From: Pseudomonas mucidolens
GTDB taxonomy: Bacteria; Pseudomonadota; Gammaproteobacteria; Pseudomonadales; Pseudomonadaceae
Assembly (NCBI RefSeq): GCF_900106045.1
Contig: NZ_LT629802.1
Coordinates: forward strand, 3,658,001 to 3,722,000
DNA: 64,000 bases
Direction of reading: 5' to 3'
Shown: positions 1-9,640 of the stretch, piece after piece
How positions within the stretch are numbered: position 1 is the first letter of the stretch
How the letters are laid out: every line of letters starts with the position of its first letter
The notes under the pieces: model-generated
Databases searched by the model: none
The model's input: the letters and a program-made list of their open reading frames with translations, nothing else
Told to the model about the DNA's origin: nothing
Program-made: the position numbers and the translations under genes

Positions 1-486
1 TATGCCCTGGATATTTCCCGGGAAGCGGTCAAGCGCGCCTGCAAACGCAACCCGGCGCTGACCTGGTTGATCGCCAGCATGGCCCGTGTGCCATTGGCCG
101 ATGCGAGCTGCCAGTTTCTTGCCAGCGTATTCAGCCCGCTGGACTGGCAGGAAGCCAAGCGCCTGCTCAGCCCCGGAGGAGGCTTGATGAAGGTCGGGCC
201 GACCAGCGGCCACCTGATGGAACTGCGCGAGCGCCTGTACGACGAAGTGCGTGAGTACACTGACGACAAACACCTGGCCCTGGTGCCGGACGGCATGAGC
301 CTGCAACACAGCGAAATCCTCGAGTTCACCCTCAGCCTGGCCGATCCCAAGGACCGCGCCAACCTGCTGGCGATGACGCCCCACGGCTGGCGCGCCAGTG
401 CTGAACGGCGGACCGAGGTCATCGAGCATGCCCAACCGCTGCGGGTCACCGTGTCGATGCGCTACGATTATTTCGTGCTTCAATAA
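1..486 (+). CDS. rlmA: 23S rRNA (guanine-N1)-methyltransferase RlmA, C-terminal part (cut by window edge)
   Basis: The reading frame is open from base 1, so only the last ~161 residues are present. The family methylates G745 (E. coli numbering) of 23S rRNA using S-adenosylmethionine. What is visible is the second half of a class I methyltransferase fold: a segment reading YALDISREAVKRA (SAM-binding acidic strand), then the FSPLDWQEAKRLLSPGG block where the family has its product-release region, and the typical KVGPTSGHLMELRERLY segment. The N-terminal zinc-binding cysteines of the family would lie upstream of the window. The TTG at base 67 is internal and not a start. Assignment rests on overall family resemblance; SAM-methyltransferase is certain, RlmA likely. 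Confidence 0.85.
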   Translation, partial: YALDISREAVKRACKRNPALTWLIASMARVPLADASCQFLASVFSPLDWQEAKRLLSPGGGLMKVGPTSGHLMELRERLYDEVREYTDDKHLALVPDGMSLQHSEILEFTLSLADPKDRANLLAMTPHGWRASAERRTEVIEHAQPLRVTVSMRYDYFVLQ

Positions 487-522
487 CCTCTTTTCGAGCC
501 TCAGGGCTCCACCGGAATATCC

Positions 523-900
523 ATGCGCCAACCTGATATCGAGATTTACCTCAAAGACGCCGACGTCGACTACAAGGCCATCGCCGCCTGGCTGGGCGCC
601 GCGCTGGGTCCTTGCACCGACTGGGTGCAGAAAGGCCAGACCTACAAATGCAAGGCGGGCGACGTGCCGGTCACCTGGCTGCCCAAAGCCGTCGGCAAAT
701 GGAACAGCCTGTTCCTGGAAAGTGACCGGACCCCGTGGGACGACGACATCGCCTGCGCCCGCGCAGCCTTTGCCGCGCTGAACGTTGAAGTGCGTTGCGC
801 GCCGGGCAGCTGGGTCGAGGCAGAAGGTGAAGAAAACGCCGACACCTGGATTCGTATCAGCGAAGACGGTGAAGAGCAGATCACCTGGAAAACCGCCTGA
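523..900 (+). CDS. Conserved hypothetical protein, 125 aa
   Basis: A small acidic soluble protein with no signal peptide or membrane segment. It begins MRQPDIEIYLKDADVDYKAI and contains two aromatic clusters (WLPKAVGKWNSLF and DTWIRISEDGEEQITWK). The start lies 36 bases after the rlmA stop, so it is probably co-transcribed with rlmA. I recognise it only as the kind of short conserved protein found next to rlmA in Pseudomonas; no function can be assigned. It is followed within 15 bases by an inverted REP pair. Confidence 0.75.
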   Translation: MRQPDIEIYLKDADVDYKAIAAWLGAALGPCTDWVQKGQTYKCKAGDVPVTWLPKAVGKWNSLFLESDRTPWDDDIACARAAFAALNVEVRCAPGSWVEAEGEENADTWIRISEDGEEQITWKTA

Positions 901-914
901 CCCAACACCGTCAG

Positions 915-1016
915 TGTGGGAGCGGGGTTGCTCGCGATAGCATCACCCAGGTGTGACTGATACACCGAGGTGCCTGCATCGCGAGCAAGTCGAACCGTCG
1001 CACCGCCGCTCCCACA
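915..1016. repeat. REP pair / BIME, family C, copy 1
   Basis: Two REP sequences in inverted orientation: the left begins TGTGGGAGC and runs into a TTGCTCGCGAT core, the right holds ATCGCGAGCAA and ends GCTCCCACA. Arms are imperfect. It fills the gap between the convergent 125-aa gene and the cold-shock gene, so transcripts from either side would carry a hairpin at the 3' end. Confidence 0.85.
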
Positions 1017-1037
1017 TTGATAAAACGGTGCGGCTGT

Positions 1038-1247
1038 CTACAGGCCCACTACATCCTCGGCCTGCAAGCCCTTCTCGCCGCTCACCACAGCGTACTCCAC
1101 CTGCTGGCCCTCGACCAAAGAGCGATGCCCTTCACCACGAATGGCGCGGTAGTGCACAAATACATCCTTGCCGTCTTCCCGCTGGATAAAGCCATAACCC
1201 TTGGCGTCGTTGAACCACTTCACATTGCCGGTCTCGCGCGTTGTCAT
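1038..1247 (-). CDS. Cold-shock protein, CspA family
   Basis: 69 residues, the standard length of a single cold-shock domain. RNP1 (KGYGFIQ, residues ~16-22) and RNP2 (VFVHY, residues ~29-33) are both intact, preceded by the usual GNVKWFND strand. Such proteins bind single-stranded nucleic acid and act as RNA chaperones. The residues between RNP2 and the C-terminus ([13 protein letters not shown]) are more charged than in CspA and resemble the CspD/CapB-like variants, so cold induction cannot be assumed. Monocistronic on the minus strand; its 3' end faces the REP pair at 915-1016. Confidence 0.95.
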   Translation of the reverse strand: MTTRETGNVKWFNDAKGYGFIQREDGKDVFVHYRAIRGEGHRSLVEGQQVEYAVVSGEKGLQAEDVVGL

Positions 1248-1427
1248 CGGTTTACTCCCACTTGCATTTTATTGTTGAGTCAGTGCAATTGAACTGCCGA
1301 GTATATGACAGGCTCAAAAACCTTCAACTCAAGTTTACTTCGGCGCTTTTTTGCCGATTTTCGATGAATACGGCACACTACCCACCCGAGCGCCCGCTCG
1401 GTTTTTTCCACCTGAAGCAGCACGCCT

Positions 1428-3932
1428 ATGACCCGCTCCCCGTTCCGCCGTCTGGTGTTTGGCACCTTGCGCCGACTGTTGTACCTCTGGGTTCGCTCCG
1501 AGACGATCAACCAATCGTCCCTTACCCTGAATCTCGACCGCAGCCGGCCGGTGTTTTACGTTCTGCAATCGCCTTCCCTGACTGAATTGGCCGTGGTCGA
1601 CACCGAATGCACCAAGGCCGGCTTGCCACGCCCGGTGCTGCCCGTTTCGGTTGGTCCGTTGCTGGAGCCCGCGGCGTTCTTTTACCTCACGCCCGACCCG
1701 GATTGGCTTGGTCGCCAGGACAAGCGCGGCGCGCCGCCAACCCTGACGCGGCTGGTCAACGCCTTGACCGACCGCGTCGAAGAGAATGCACAAATCATTC
1801 CGGTCAGCGTGTTCTGGGGCCAGTCGCCCGCCAGCGAATCGAGCCCCTGGAAGCTGCTGTTCGCCGATAGCTGGGCGGTCACCGGGCGTCTGCGTCGACT
1901 GCTGAGCATCCTGATCCTGGGGCGCAAGACCCGCGTGCAATTCTCCGCGCCAATCAACCTGCGCGAATTGATCGAGCACAATAAAGGCCACGAACGCACC
2001 GTACGCATGGCCCAACGCATCCTGCGGGTTCACTTTCGCAACCTGAAAACCGCGGTGATCGGCCCCGACCTGTCTCACCGACGCAACCTGGTGAAGGGCC
2101 TGGTGAATATGCCATTGGTGCGTCAGGCGATCCTCGACGAAGCCGAACGGGAAAATATCGCCCCGGAAAAAGCCAAGGCCCAGGCCCTGCGTTACGGCAA
2201 CGAAATTGCCTCGGACTACACCTACACCGCGATCCGTTTCCTGGAAGTGGTGCTGAGCTGGTTCTGGAACAAGATCTACGACGGGATCAAGGTCAACAAC
2301 ATCGAAGGTGTGCAAAAGGTCGCCCAGGGTTACGAGGTGATCTACGTGCCCTGCCATCGCAGCCATATCGACTACCTGTTGCTCTCCTATCTGCTGTTCA
2401 AGAACGGCCTGACCCCGCCGCACATCGCCGCCGGGATCAACCTCAACATGCCGCTGATCGGCAGCCTGCTGCGCCGTGGCGGGGCATTTTTCATGCGGCG
2501 CACATTCAAGGGCAATCCGCTGTACACCTCGGTGTTCAACGAATACCTGCACACCTTGTTTACCAAGGGCTTCCCGGTGGAGTATTTCGTCGAAGGTGGG
2601 CGCTCGCGCACCGGGCGCATGCTGCAACCGAAAACCGGAATGCTGGCGATCACCCTGCGCAGCTTCCTGCGTTCCTCGCGCATGCCTATCGTGTTCGTGC
2701 CGGTGTACATCGGCTATGAGCGCGTCCTCGAAGGCCGTACCTACCTTGGCGAGTTGCGGGGCGCGAGCAAAAAGAAGGAGTCGATCTTCGACATCTTCAA
2801 AGTCATCGGCGCGCTCAAGCAGCGCTTTGGTCAGGTCGCGGTCAACTTCGGCGAACCGATCAAGTTGGCGCAGTTCCTGGATCAGGAGCAACCGGACTGG
2901 CGCACCCAGGAGCTGGGGCCCAACTACAAGCCGGCCTGGCTCAACGAAACCACCAACCGCCTCGGCGAGCAGGTGGCGCGCCACTTGAACGAAGCGGCGG
3001 CCATCAACCCGGTCAACCTGGTGGCCCTGGCGTTGCTGTCGACCACGCGCCTGGCGCTGGATGAACAGGCCATGGCGCGCCAACTTGAACTGTACCTGAC
3101 GCTGTTGCGTCGCGTGCCCTACTCGCCCCATACCACGTTGCCCGAGGGTGACGGCTTGGCGCTGATCAAACACGTCAAGGACATGAACCTGCTGTCGGAG
3201 CAGAGCGACGCGTTGGGCAAGATTCTGTACCTGGACGAGCAGAACGCCGTCCTGATGACCTACTACCGCAACAACGTGCTGCATATCTTCGCCCTGCCGG
3301 CGCTGTTGGCCAGTTTCTTCCAAAGCACCTCGCGCATGAGCCGCGAGCAGATTCTGCGCTACACCCACGCGCTCTACCCGTACCTGCAATCGGAGCTGTT
3401 TATCCGCTGGTCGCTGGAAGAGCTGGACAACGTCATCGACCAATGGCTGGAGGCCTTTGTCGAACAAGGTCTGCTGCGCTTCGAAAAAAACCTGTTCCTG
3501 CGCCCGGCACCAAGTTCGCGCCACTTCGTGTTGCTGACCCTGCTGTCCAAGAGCATCGCCCAGACCCTGCAGCGTTTCTATATGGCCATCTCGCTGCTAC
3601 TCAACAGCGGCCAGAACAGCATCAGCGCCGAGGAACTGGAAGACCTGTGTACGATCATGGCCCAGCGCCTGTCGATCTTGCATGGCCTCAACGCACCGGA
3701 GTTTTTTGACAAGAGCCTTTTCCGACATTTTATTCAGACGTTGCTGGAACAAGATGTGTTGCGGCGTGATGAAGCCGGCAAATTGAGTTATCACGACTTG
3801 CTCGGCGAACTGGCCGAAGGCGCTGCCAAGCGTGTGTTGCCGGCTGATATTCGCCTGTCGATTCGCCAAGTAGCCCTGCACCGCGTTGATGGCGCGGCCG
3901 AACAACCGGGCCCGGCTGAAGAAACCCACTAG
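1428..3932 (+). CDS. plsB: Glycerol-3-phosphate 1-O-acyltransferase PlsB
   Basis: 834 residues, the full length of Pseudomonas PlsB. It transfers an acyl group from acyl-ACP or acyl-CoA to the sn-1 position of glycerol 3-phosphate, the first step of phospholipid synthesis, at the inner membrane. Acyltransferase block I is HRSHID at residues 310-315 (the catalytic HX4D), block II lies in [14 protein letters not shown], block III is [10 protein letters not shown] from residue 388, and block IV is [10 protein letters not shown]. The gene is preceded by a 180-base gap that is divergent from the cold-shock gene and followed by a hairpin at 3942-3964. A 729-codon antisense open frame across this gene is only a codon-bias shadow. 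Confidence 0.97.
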   Translation: MTRSPFRRLVFGTLRRLLYLWVRSETINQSSLTLNLDRSRPVFYVLQSPSLTELAVVDTECTKAGLPRPVLPVSVGPLLEPAAFFYLTPDPDWLGRQDKRGAPPTLTRLVNALTDRVEENAQIIPVSVFWGQSPASESSPWKLLFADSWAVTGRLRRLLSILILGRKTRVQFSAPINLRELIEHNKGHERTVRMAQRILRVHFRNLKTAVIGPDLSHRRNLVKGLVNMPLVRQAILDEAERENIAPEKAKAQALRYGNEIASDYTYTAIRFLEVVLSWFWNKIYDGIKVNNIEGVQKVAQGYEVIYVPCHRSHIDYLLLSYLLFKNGLTPPHIAAGINLNMPLIGSLLRRGGAFFMRRTFKGNPLYTSVFNEYLHTLFTKGFPVEYFVEGGRSRTGRMLQPKTGMLAITLRSFLRSSRMPIVFVPVYIGYERVLEGRTYLGELRGASKKKESIFDIFKVIGALKQRFGQVAVNFGEPIKLAQFLDQEQPDWRTQELGPNYKPAWLNETTNRLGEQVARHLNEAAAINPVNLVALALLSTTRLALDEQAMARQLELYLTLLRRVPYSPHTTLPEGDGLALIKHVKDMNLLSEQSDALGKILYLDEQNAVLMTYYRNNVLHIFALPALLASFFQSTSRMSREQILRYTHALYPYLQSELFIRWSLEELDNVIDQWLEAFVEQGLLRFEKNLFLRPAPSSRHFVLLTLLSKSIAQTLQRFYMAISLLLNSGQNSISAEELEDLCTIMAQRLSILHGLNAPEFFDKSLFRHFIQTLLEQDVLRRDEAGKLSYHDLLGELAEGAAKRVLPADIRLSIRQVALHRVDGAAEQPGPAEETH

Positions 3933-3941
3933 ATTGAACCT

Positions 3942-3964
3942 GGCGCCAGGCTATTTCTGGCGCC
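3942..3964. terminator. Stem-loop after plsB
   Basis: Perfect 8-bp stem (GGCGCCAG / CTGGCGCC) around a 7-base loop, 9 bases after the plsB stop and just before the ribosome-binding site AAGGAG (3971-3976) of the next gene. There is no T-run, so it may be a weak terminator, an mRNA-stabilising hairpin or a processing site. Confidence 0.45.
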
Positions 3965-3983
3965 GTTGACAAGGAGCTGCACC

Positions 3984-4385
3984 ATGAAAAAAATCATTCT
4001 CCTGGGCCTGACTGCCCTGCTCGGAGCTTGCCAATCCATGCAACCTGCCCCTAAAGCCAGCCTTGATGGCGAAGTGTTCTATCTGCAACGCATCGCGCTG
4101 CCGCCGACCGCCACCCTAAGCGTCAGCTTGCAGGACGTGTCCCTGGCGGACGCTCCCGCCGTGACCCTGGCCGAGCAGAAAGGCCCGATCAAAGGCCAGG
4201 TGCCATTGCCGTTTCACCTGAGCTACGACCCAGCCCAGGTCAAGCCTGGCCATACCTATTCGGTCAGCGCGCGCATCGAGCTGGATGGCAAACTCATGTT
4301 TATCACCACCGAGCGCCATGCCGTGCAGTTGAACGGCCAGGATCAACAACCGCTGCGCCTGCGCGTTGACGCTGTCGCCCGCTGA
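3984..4385 (+). CDS. YbaY-family lipoprotein
   Basis: 133 residues. The start at 3984 is chosen because it has AAGGAG eight bases upstream and gives a textbook lipoprotein signal (MKKIILLGLTALLGAC, lipobox LGAC). The mature part has the YbaY/YscW beta-sandwich pattern: LDGEVFYLQRIALPPTATLSVSLQDVS early, then PLPFHLSYDP and a YSVSARIELDGKL strand. Members are small periplasm-facing lipoproteins, some acting as pilotin-like factors for outer-membrane secretins and most of unknown role. A longer frame from 3966 exists but lacks a site. It sits 40 bases before the DUF4197 gene and is likely in an operon with it. Confidence 0.85.
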   Translation: MKKIILLGLTALLGACQSMQPAPKASLDGEVFYLQRIALPPTATLSVSLQDVSLADAPAVTLAEQKGPIKGQVPLPFHLSYDPAQVKPGHTYSVSARIELDGKLMFITTERHAVQLNGQDQQPLRLRVDAVAR

Positions 4386-4425
4386 ACCCTTCAAATCCCT
4401 GTTTCACCCACCTGAGGAAGCGTCC

Positions 4426-5115
4426 ATGCTCCGTAACTCTCTTCGCCTCACCGCGCTCTGCGCCGGCCTGCTGCTTGGCGCCAACGCCATGGCCCTATCC
4501 CTTGGCGACCTGTCCCAAGGCGACGCCACCGGCGGCCTCAAAGACGCACTGACCCAAGGCGCACAGATTGCCGTCAAGCAACTGGGGACACCCGGTGGTT
4601 TCAGCAATAACCCGCAGGTAAAAATCGAACTGCCGGGCAAGCTGGGCAAAGTTGCCGGCAAAATGAAAATGCTCGGCATGGGCGATCAGGTCACGCAGCT
4701 CGAAAACAGCATGAACCAGGCCGCGGAATCGGCCGTGACCCAAGCCCAGCCAATCCTCGTGAACGCGGTCAAAAACATGAGCGTGACGGATGCCAAAGGT
4801 ATCCTCAGCGGCGGTCAGGACTCGGCGACCCAGTATTTGAACAAGAGCAGCCGTGAGCAGATTCGCGCCAAATTCCTGCCTATCGTCAAGGCCTCCACCG
4901 ACAAGATCGGCCTGGCCCAGCAGTACAACGGTTTCGCAGGGCAAGCAGCGGCCCTGGGCGTGGTCGACAAGAACAGCGCCAACATCGAAAGCTACGTGAC
5001 CGAGAAAGCCCTGGATGGCCTGTTCGAGATGATTGCCAAGCAGGAAGAAAGCATTCGCCAGAACCCGGCGGCGGCCGCGACCAGTCTGGCGAAGAAGGTC
5101 TTCGGGGCGCTGTAG
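4426..5115 (+). CDS. DUF4197 exported protein
   Basis: 229 residues starting at ATG 4426, which has GAGGAAG upstream. A Sec signal peptide (residues 1-22, ending ANAMA) leads into a helical protein rich in Ala, Gln and Lys. Segments such as LGDLSQGDATGGLKDALTQGA, FSNNPQVKIELPGKLGKVA and YVTEKALDGLFEMIAKQE are characteristic of DUF4197. The family is periplasmic or surface associated and has no established function. The gene ends 95 bases before a large inverted repeat and is convergent with mexK. Confidence 0.88.
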   Translation: MLRNSLRLTALCAGLLLGANAMALSLGDLSQGDATGGLKDALTQGAQIAVKQLGTPGGFSNNPQVKIELPGKLGKVAGKMKMLGMGDQVTQLENSMNQAAESAVTQAQPILVNAVKNMSVTDAKGILSGGQDSATQYLNKSSREQIRAKFLPIVKASTDKIGLAQQYNGFAGQAAALGVVDKNSANIESYVTEKALDGLFEMIAKQEESIRQNPAAAATSLAKKVFGAL

Positions 5116-5209
5116 GCGTGCACTAGCACCTCGTACAACGCGGCTGAAATCAGGGTAATGCCGCTCAGCTAAGTAAAGTCGCGTGCCGAACACCGCCCCG
5201 TGGTAGTGG

Positions 5210-5361
5210 GCTTGTCCTGTGGCGAGGGGGTTTATCCCCCGTTGGGCTGCGCAGCAGCCCCAAAAAGGCCTCCCCCCGTTCGTCCAGTCAAACCGGGATG
5301 GCAGGTTTGAGGGCTGCTGCGCAGCCCAACGGGGGATAAACCCCCTCGCCACAGGGCAAGC
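5210..5361. repeat. Long inverted-repeat element, family B, copy 1
   Basis: Two 51-base arms (5210-5260 and 5311-5361) form an almost perfect inverted repeat with one mismatch near the tips, around a 50-base spacer. Each arm itself contains a GGGGG/CCCCC mini-palindrome and a GGGCTGCGCAGCAGCCC palindrome. The end of the right arm is 11 bases past the mexK stop codon. A second copy with a similar spacer lies at about 46450-46610. Confidence 0.9.
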
Positions 5362-5372
5362 CTTCTCTCTGG

Positions 5373-8300
5373 CTACACCACGTCTTTCTTGACCTTGAAC
5401 CACGCCGCATACAACGCCGGCAGGAACAGCAACGTCAACGCTGTCGCCACAATCAAGCCGCCCATGATCGCCACGGCCATCGGCCCGAAGAACACACTGC
5501 GCGACAATGGAATCATTGCCAGCACCGCCGCGAGGGCTGTCAGCACAATCGGGCGAAAGCGACGCACGGTGGCTTCGATAATCGCCTGCCACGGCGCCAG
5601 TCCGGCCTTGATGTCCTGCTCGATCTGATCCACCAGGATCACCGAGTTACGCATGATCATCCCCGACAGCGCGATGGTCCCCAGCATGGCGACAAAGCCG
5701 AAAGGCTGGCGGAATATCAGGAGAAACAGGGTCACTCCGATCAAGCCCAATGGCGCTGTCAGGAACACCATGATCGTGCGCGAGAAACTGCGCAGTTGCA
5801 GCGTCAACAAGGTCAGCACGACCACGATAAACAGCGGCACGCCGGCCTTGACCGAGTTCTGCCCGCGCGCGGAATCCTCGACCGTGCCGCCCACTTCCAG
5901 CAAGTAGCCATCCGGCAGTTCGGCGCGTACATCTTCCAATGTCGGCAGGATCTGCTGCACCAGCGTCGCCGGTTGTTCCTTACCGTAGATATCGGCGCGC
6001 ACGGTCACGGTCGGCAGGCGATTGCGGTGCCAGATGATGCCTTCCTCAAAGCCGTATTCGAGGGTCGCAATTTGTGACAACGCAATACTTTTTCCGTTAT
6101 CCGTCGGCACCGCCAGGCTCGGCAGCAGCGACAGTTCGGTGCGCTCATGCACGGTGCCGCGCAGGAGGATTTCGATCAACTCGTTGTCCTCCCGGTATTG
6201 GCTGACGCTGGAGCCGGTCAAAGAGCTCTGGAGGAATGTCGACAGGTTGGCGGTGCTCACGCCCAAGGCCCGTGCACGGTCCTGATCGATATTGAGGTAA
6301 ACAATCTTGCTGGGCTCTTCCCAATCCAGGTGCACGTTGACCACATGGGCATTTTCCCGAACCCTGGCCGCGACTTTACGTGCCAGCGCCCGCACCTCTT
6401 CGATGTGTTCGCCGGTGACCCGGAACTGTACCGGATAGCCTACGGGTGGACCGTTTTCCAGGCGCGTGACCCGTGAACGCAGCGCCGGGAATTGCTCGTT
6501 GAGGGTTTCGATCAGCCAGGTGCGCAGGCTTTCACGTTCCTCGATGGTCTTGGCCAACACCACAACCTGGGCAAAGCTGGCCGCGGGTAATTGCTGGTCA
6601 AGCGGCAGGTAGAAGCGCGGCGATCCGGTGCCGACGTAGGCCACGTAGTTATCGATACCCGCGTGGTCCTTGAGCAGCGCCTCAAAACGCTTGACCTGCT
6701 CGGCGGTGTTACTCAAAGACGCACCTTCGGCCAGTTTCAGGTCGACCATCAATTCCAGCCGCCCGGAGGCCGGGAAGAATTGCTGCGGGACAAAACGGAA
6801 CAGCGCCACCGAGCCGATAAACAACAGCAGGGTCAGCACGATCACTGTCTTGCGTCGGCGTACGCACCACTCCACCCAACGTCTTACCCGCTGATAAAAC
6901 GGCGTGCCGTAAGGATCCGGTCCGTCCGTACCGTGCTTGGCCGCATGCAGCTTCGCCAGGTCCGGCAGCAGTTTTTCTCCCAGGTACGGCACAAACACCA
7001 CGGCGGCGACCCAGGAGGCCAGCAACGCAATGGTCACCACCTGAAAGATCGAGCGGGTGTATTCGCCAGTGCTCGATTGCGCGGTGGCAATCGGCAAAAA
7101 ACCGGCCGCCGTGATCAGCGTGCCGGTGAGCATCGGAAACGCGGTGCTGGTCCAGGCGAAACTCGCGGCTTTGAGCCGGTCGTAACCCTGCTCCATTTTG
7201 ATCGCCATCATTTCCACGGCGATGATCGCGTCGTCCACCAACAAGCCCAGGGCCAGCACCAACGCGCCCAGGGAGATTTTGTGCAGACCAATGCCCAGGT
7301 AGTACATGGAGGCAAAGGTCATCGCCAGCACCAGCGGAATCGCCAGCGCCACCACCATGCCCGTACGCACGCCGAGGGAGAAAAAGCTCACCAGCAAGAC
7401 AATCGCCAGCGCCTCGGCCAGCACCTGAACGAACTCACCGACACTGGTCTTCACCGCCGCCGGTTGATCGGACACCTTGCGCAGTTCCATGCCCGCCGGA
7501 AGATTGTTCTGCAAGCGAGCGAATTCGCTTTCTAGGGCCTTGCCCAATACCAGAATGTCACCGCCATCGCGCATCGCCACGGCCAGACCGATCGCGTCGT
7601 CGCCCATGAAGCGCATGCGCGGCGCCGGTGGGTCGTTGAACCCGCGATGAACCTCGGCTACATCACCAATGCGAAAGGTGCGCTCAGCCACCCGGATCGG
7701 GAAATTGCGGATCTCTTCCACCGTCTTGAAATTACCCGATACCCGCAGTTGCACACGCTCGCTCGGGGTTTCAAAAAAACCGGCGGTGGAAACCGCGTTC
7801 TGCTCCTGAAGCGCCTGCTGCACGGCCGCCAGCGGCAAGCCAAGGGTGGCGAGCTTGACGTTGGACAGTTCGATCCAGATTTTCTCGTCCTGCACGCCCA
7901 GCAGCTCGACCTTGCCCACGTCCGGCACCCGTTGCAGTTGAATCTGGATGCGGTCGGCGTAGTCCTTGAGCACGGCGTAGTCGAAACCCTCGCCGGTCAG
8001 CGCGTAGATATTGCCGAAGGTGGTGCCGAATTCATCGTTGAAAAACGGCCCCTGGATATCCGGCGGCAAGGTCTGGCGAATGTCGCTGATTTTCTTGCGG
8101 ACCTGGTACCACAACTCTGGGATCTGTGCGGAATGCATCGAATCCCGCGCCATGAAGGTGACCTGGGATTCACCGGGGCGAGAGAAAGACACGATGCGAT
8201 CGTACTCGCCGGTTTCCATCAGTTTCTTTTCAATGCGCTCGGTCACCTGGCGCGAGACTTCCTGGGCCGTGGCGCCTGGCCAGTTGGTCTTGATCACCAT

Positions 8301-8438
8301 GGCCTTGAACGTAAACGGAGGATCTTCGCTTTGTCCCAGCTTGGTGTAGGACAAGGTACCGACAACCGCCAGCAACAGCATCAGGAACAGTACGATCTGG
8401 CGATTACGCAACGCCCATTCGGAAAGATTGAAACCCAT
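5373..8438 (-). CDS. mexK: RND efflux pump inner-membrane transporter, MexK-like
   Basis: 1021 residues, close to P. aeruginosa MexK. It is a proton-driven drug exporter of the RND superfamily in the inner membrane. An N-terminal membrane helix (~residues 13-30) precedes the first periplasmic porter domain, then a helix cluster containing the proton-relay aspartates in LGLLVDDAIIAVEMMA, a second periplasmic domain, and a closing helix cluster. The gene starts 6 bases after mexJ, with an AAGGAG site overlapping the mexJ stop, so the two are co-translated. No outer-membrane factor is encoded here; MexJK of P. aeruginosa recruits OprM or OpmH encoded elsewhere. Assignment to MexK rather than TriC relies on the gene order plsB...mexK-mexJ-mexL. 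Confidence 0.88.
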   Translation of the reverse strand: MGFNLSEWALRNRQIVLFLMLLLAVVGTLSYTKLGQSEDPPFTFKAMVIKTNWPGATAQEVSRQVTERIEKKLMETGEYDRIVSFSRPGESQVTFMARDSMHSAQIPELWYQVRKKISDIRQTLPPDIQGPFFNDEFGTTFGNIYALTGEGFDYAVLKDYADRIQIQLQRVPDVGKVELLGVQDEKIWIELSNVKLATLGLPLAAVQQALQEQNAVSTAGFFETPSERVQLRVSGNFKTVEEIRNFPIRVAERTFRIGDVAEVHRGFNDPPAPRMRFMGDDAIGLAVAMRDGGDILVLGKALESEFARLQNNLPAGMELRKVSDQPAAVKTSVGEFVQVLAEALAIVLLVSFFSLGVRTGMVVALAIPLVLAMTFASMYYLGIGLHKISLGALVLALGLLVDDAIIAVEMMAIKMEQGYDRLKAASFAWTSTAFPMLTGTLITAAGFLPIATAQSSTGEYTRSIFQVVTIALLASWVAAVVFVPYLGEKLLPDLAKLHAAKHGTDGPDPYGTPFYQRVRRWVEWCVRRRKTVIVLTLLLFIGSVALFRFVPQQFFPASGRLELMVDLKLAEGASLSNTAEQVKRFEALLKDHAGIDNYVAYVGTGSPRFYLPLDQQLPAASFAQVVVLAKTIEERESLRTWLIETLNEQFPALRSRVTRLENGPPVGYPVQFRVTGEHIEEVRALARKVAARVRENAHVVNVHLDWEEPSKIVYLNIDQDRARALGVSTANLSTFLQSSLTGSSVSQYREDNELIEILLRGTVHERTELSLLPSLAVPTDNGKSIALSQIATLEYGFEEGIIWHRNRLPTVTVRADIYGKEQPATLVQQILPTLEDVRAELPDGYLLEVGGTVEDSARGQNSVKAGVPLFIVVVLTLLTLQLRSFSRTIMVFLTAPLGLIGVTLFLLIFRQPFGFVAMLGTIALSGMIMRNSVILVDQIEQDIKAGLAPWQAIIEATVRRFRPIVLTALAAVLAMIPLSRSVFFGPMAVAIMGGLIVATALTLLFLPALYAAWFKVKKDVV

Positions 8439-8444
8439 CGGGGA

Positions 8445-9548
8445 CTACTCCTTGTTGGCCGCCAAATTGACTACCCGATTGGAACGATCTACCGGGCGCA
8501 CCTGCTGGCCCTCATGGAGCACATGAACACCCGCGGCCACCACCCAGTCGGAAGGATTCAGACCCTCCAGTACCGGGACGCTTTTTTCCGCAAAGGCACC
8601 GATTCGCACAGGTATGCGCTTAAGGGTGTTATCGGGCTTGACCAACCAGACGTAGGATTCGCCGTTCTGCGCACTGAGCGCGGAAAGCGGCACCGACAGC
8701 GCCATAACGCCTTCGGTCTGAATGAATACACGGGCGCTCTGCCCCAGTTCTGCCGGGACTTCGCCGGCACTGAAGGCGACACGTGCGGCGAAGGTGCGTG
8801 ACTTGGGATCAGCCGCCGGGGACAGTTCGCGAATCCGCCCCTCGAAGCGTTTATCCGGCTGGCTCCACAGTTCGACGGAAACGGGCTGGCCGATCTCGAA
8901 ACGACCGAACGTCTGCTCGGGAAGGCTGATCAGCACCTCGCGCTCACCATCGGTGGCCAGGGTGAAGACAGTCTGCCCGGCAGCAACCACTTGGCCGACT
9001 TCCACGGCACGCTTGGCCACCACCCCATCCCGCGGCGCACGTAACACCGCATAACCGGCCTGGTTACTCGCCACATCAAATTCGGCCTTGATCTGTTTGA
9101 GCCGCGCCAGGCCTGAACGGTACAGGTTTTCGGAATTATCGTACTGGGAGCGACTGACCATCTGACGGTCCATCAGGGTCTTGTAGCGATCACGTTCGGC
9201 ACGCACCAGGCTCAAGTTGGCCTCGGCAGCCGCGACCTGGGCCCGGGTCGCTTCCAGTTGCAGGCGCACATCCTGAGGATCGAGCTCCGCCAGCGGCTGG
9301 TTAGCCTTGACCCGCTCGCCCTCCTCCACCAGCCGCCGGATGACCTTGCCGCCAATGCGAAAGGCCAGGTCCGGCTCATAGCGGGCGTGCACCTCACCGG
9401 GATAACTCTCCATCGCCTGCGCCGAAGGCTCTGGATGCACCACCATGGCCGGGCGCACCGTGGCGCGGGCCGTTTCTTCCTGGCCACACGCAGTCAGCAG
9501 GAAAAGCAGGCAGGCAGGCAAAGCGAGGTGCAGGAAAGTGCTGCGCAT
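8445..9548 (-). CDS. mexJ: RND efflux periplasmic adaptor lipoprotein, MexJ-like
   Basis: 367 residues, the length of MexJ. It bridges the RND transporter and an outer-membrane channel. A lipoprotein signal ends in LLTAC near residue 21. This is followed by a barrel-sandwich hybrid half (RIGGKVIRRLVEEGERVKANQPLA), a long alpha-helical hairpin (LQLEATRAQVAAAEANLSLVRAERDRY, residues ~95-150), the returning lipoyl half (VLRAPRDGVVAKRAVEVGQVV) and a beta-barrel. First gene of the mexJK operon, transcribed away from mexL. Expression is probably repressed by MexL through sites in the 92-base gap upstream. Confidence 0.9.
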   Translation of the reverse strand: MRSTFLHLALPACLLFLLTACGQEETARATVRPAMVVHPEPSAQAMESYPGEVHARYEPDLAFRIGGKVIRRLVEEGERVKANQPLAELDPQDVRLQLEATRAQVAAAEANLSLVRAERDRYKTLMDRQMVSRSQYDNSENLYRSGLARLKQIKAEFDVASNQAGYAVLRAPRDGVVAKRAVEVGQVVAAGQTVFTLATDGEREVLISLPEQTFGRFEIGQPVSVELWSQPDKRFEGRIRELSPAADPKSRTFAARVAFSAGEVPAELGQSARVFIQTEGVMALSVPLSALSAQNGESYVWLVKPDNTLKRIPVRIGAFAEKSVPVLEGLNPSDWVVAAGVHVLHEGQQVRPVDRSNRVVNLAANKE

Positions 9549-9585
9549 GCTGAAGGACCTTTCGCTAATGAAGCTAGAAATAATT

Positions 9586-9633
9586 ATACTGAGCAGTATG
9601 TTATTAATACCAAACTCACCAGTCCAGTATTAA
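9586..9633. promoter_or_regulatory. Candidate MexL operator region between mexJ and mexL
   Basis: The 92-base divergent intergenic region is strikingly AT-rich for this genome and packed with GTAT/ATAC inverted repeats: ATACT-N4-AGTAT at 9586-9599, and TTAATAC (9604-9610) facing GTATTAA (9627-9633) across 16 bases. In P. aeruginosa MexL binds GTAT-containing inverted repeats in the equivalent region and represses both transcripts. The placement and motif agree, but binding here is inferred. Confidence 0.6.
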
Positions 9634-9640
9634 ACTTAAA

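Noticed and set aside
1335..3524. 729-codon open frame antisense to plsB
   Set aside because: It is rich in Gln, Arg, Val and His, typical of the reverse frame of GC-rich coding DNA, has no ribosome-binding site and lies entirely opposite intact plsB.
4495..5592. 365-codon minus-strand frame covering the DUF4197 gene and the repeat
   Set aside because: It reads through the inverted repeat and the back of two genes; no start signal.
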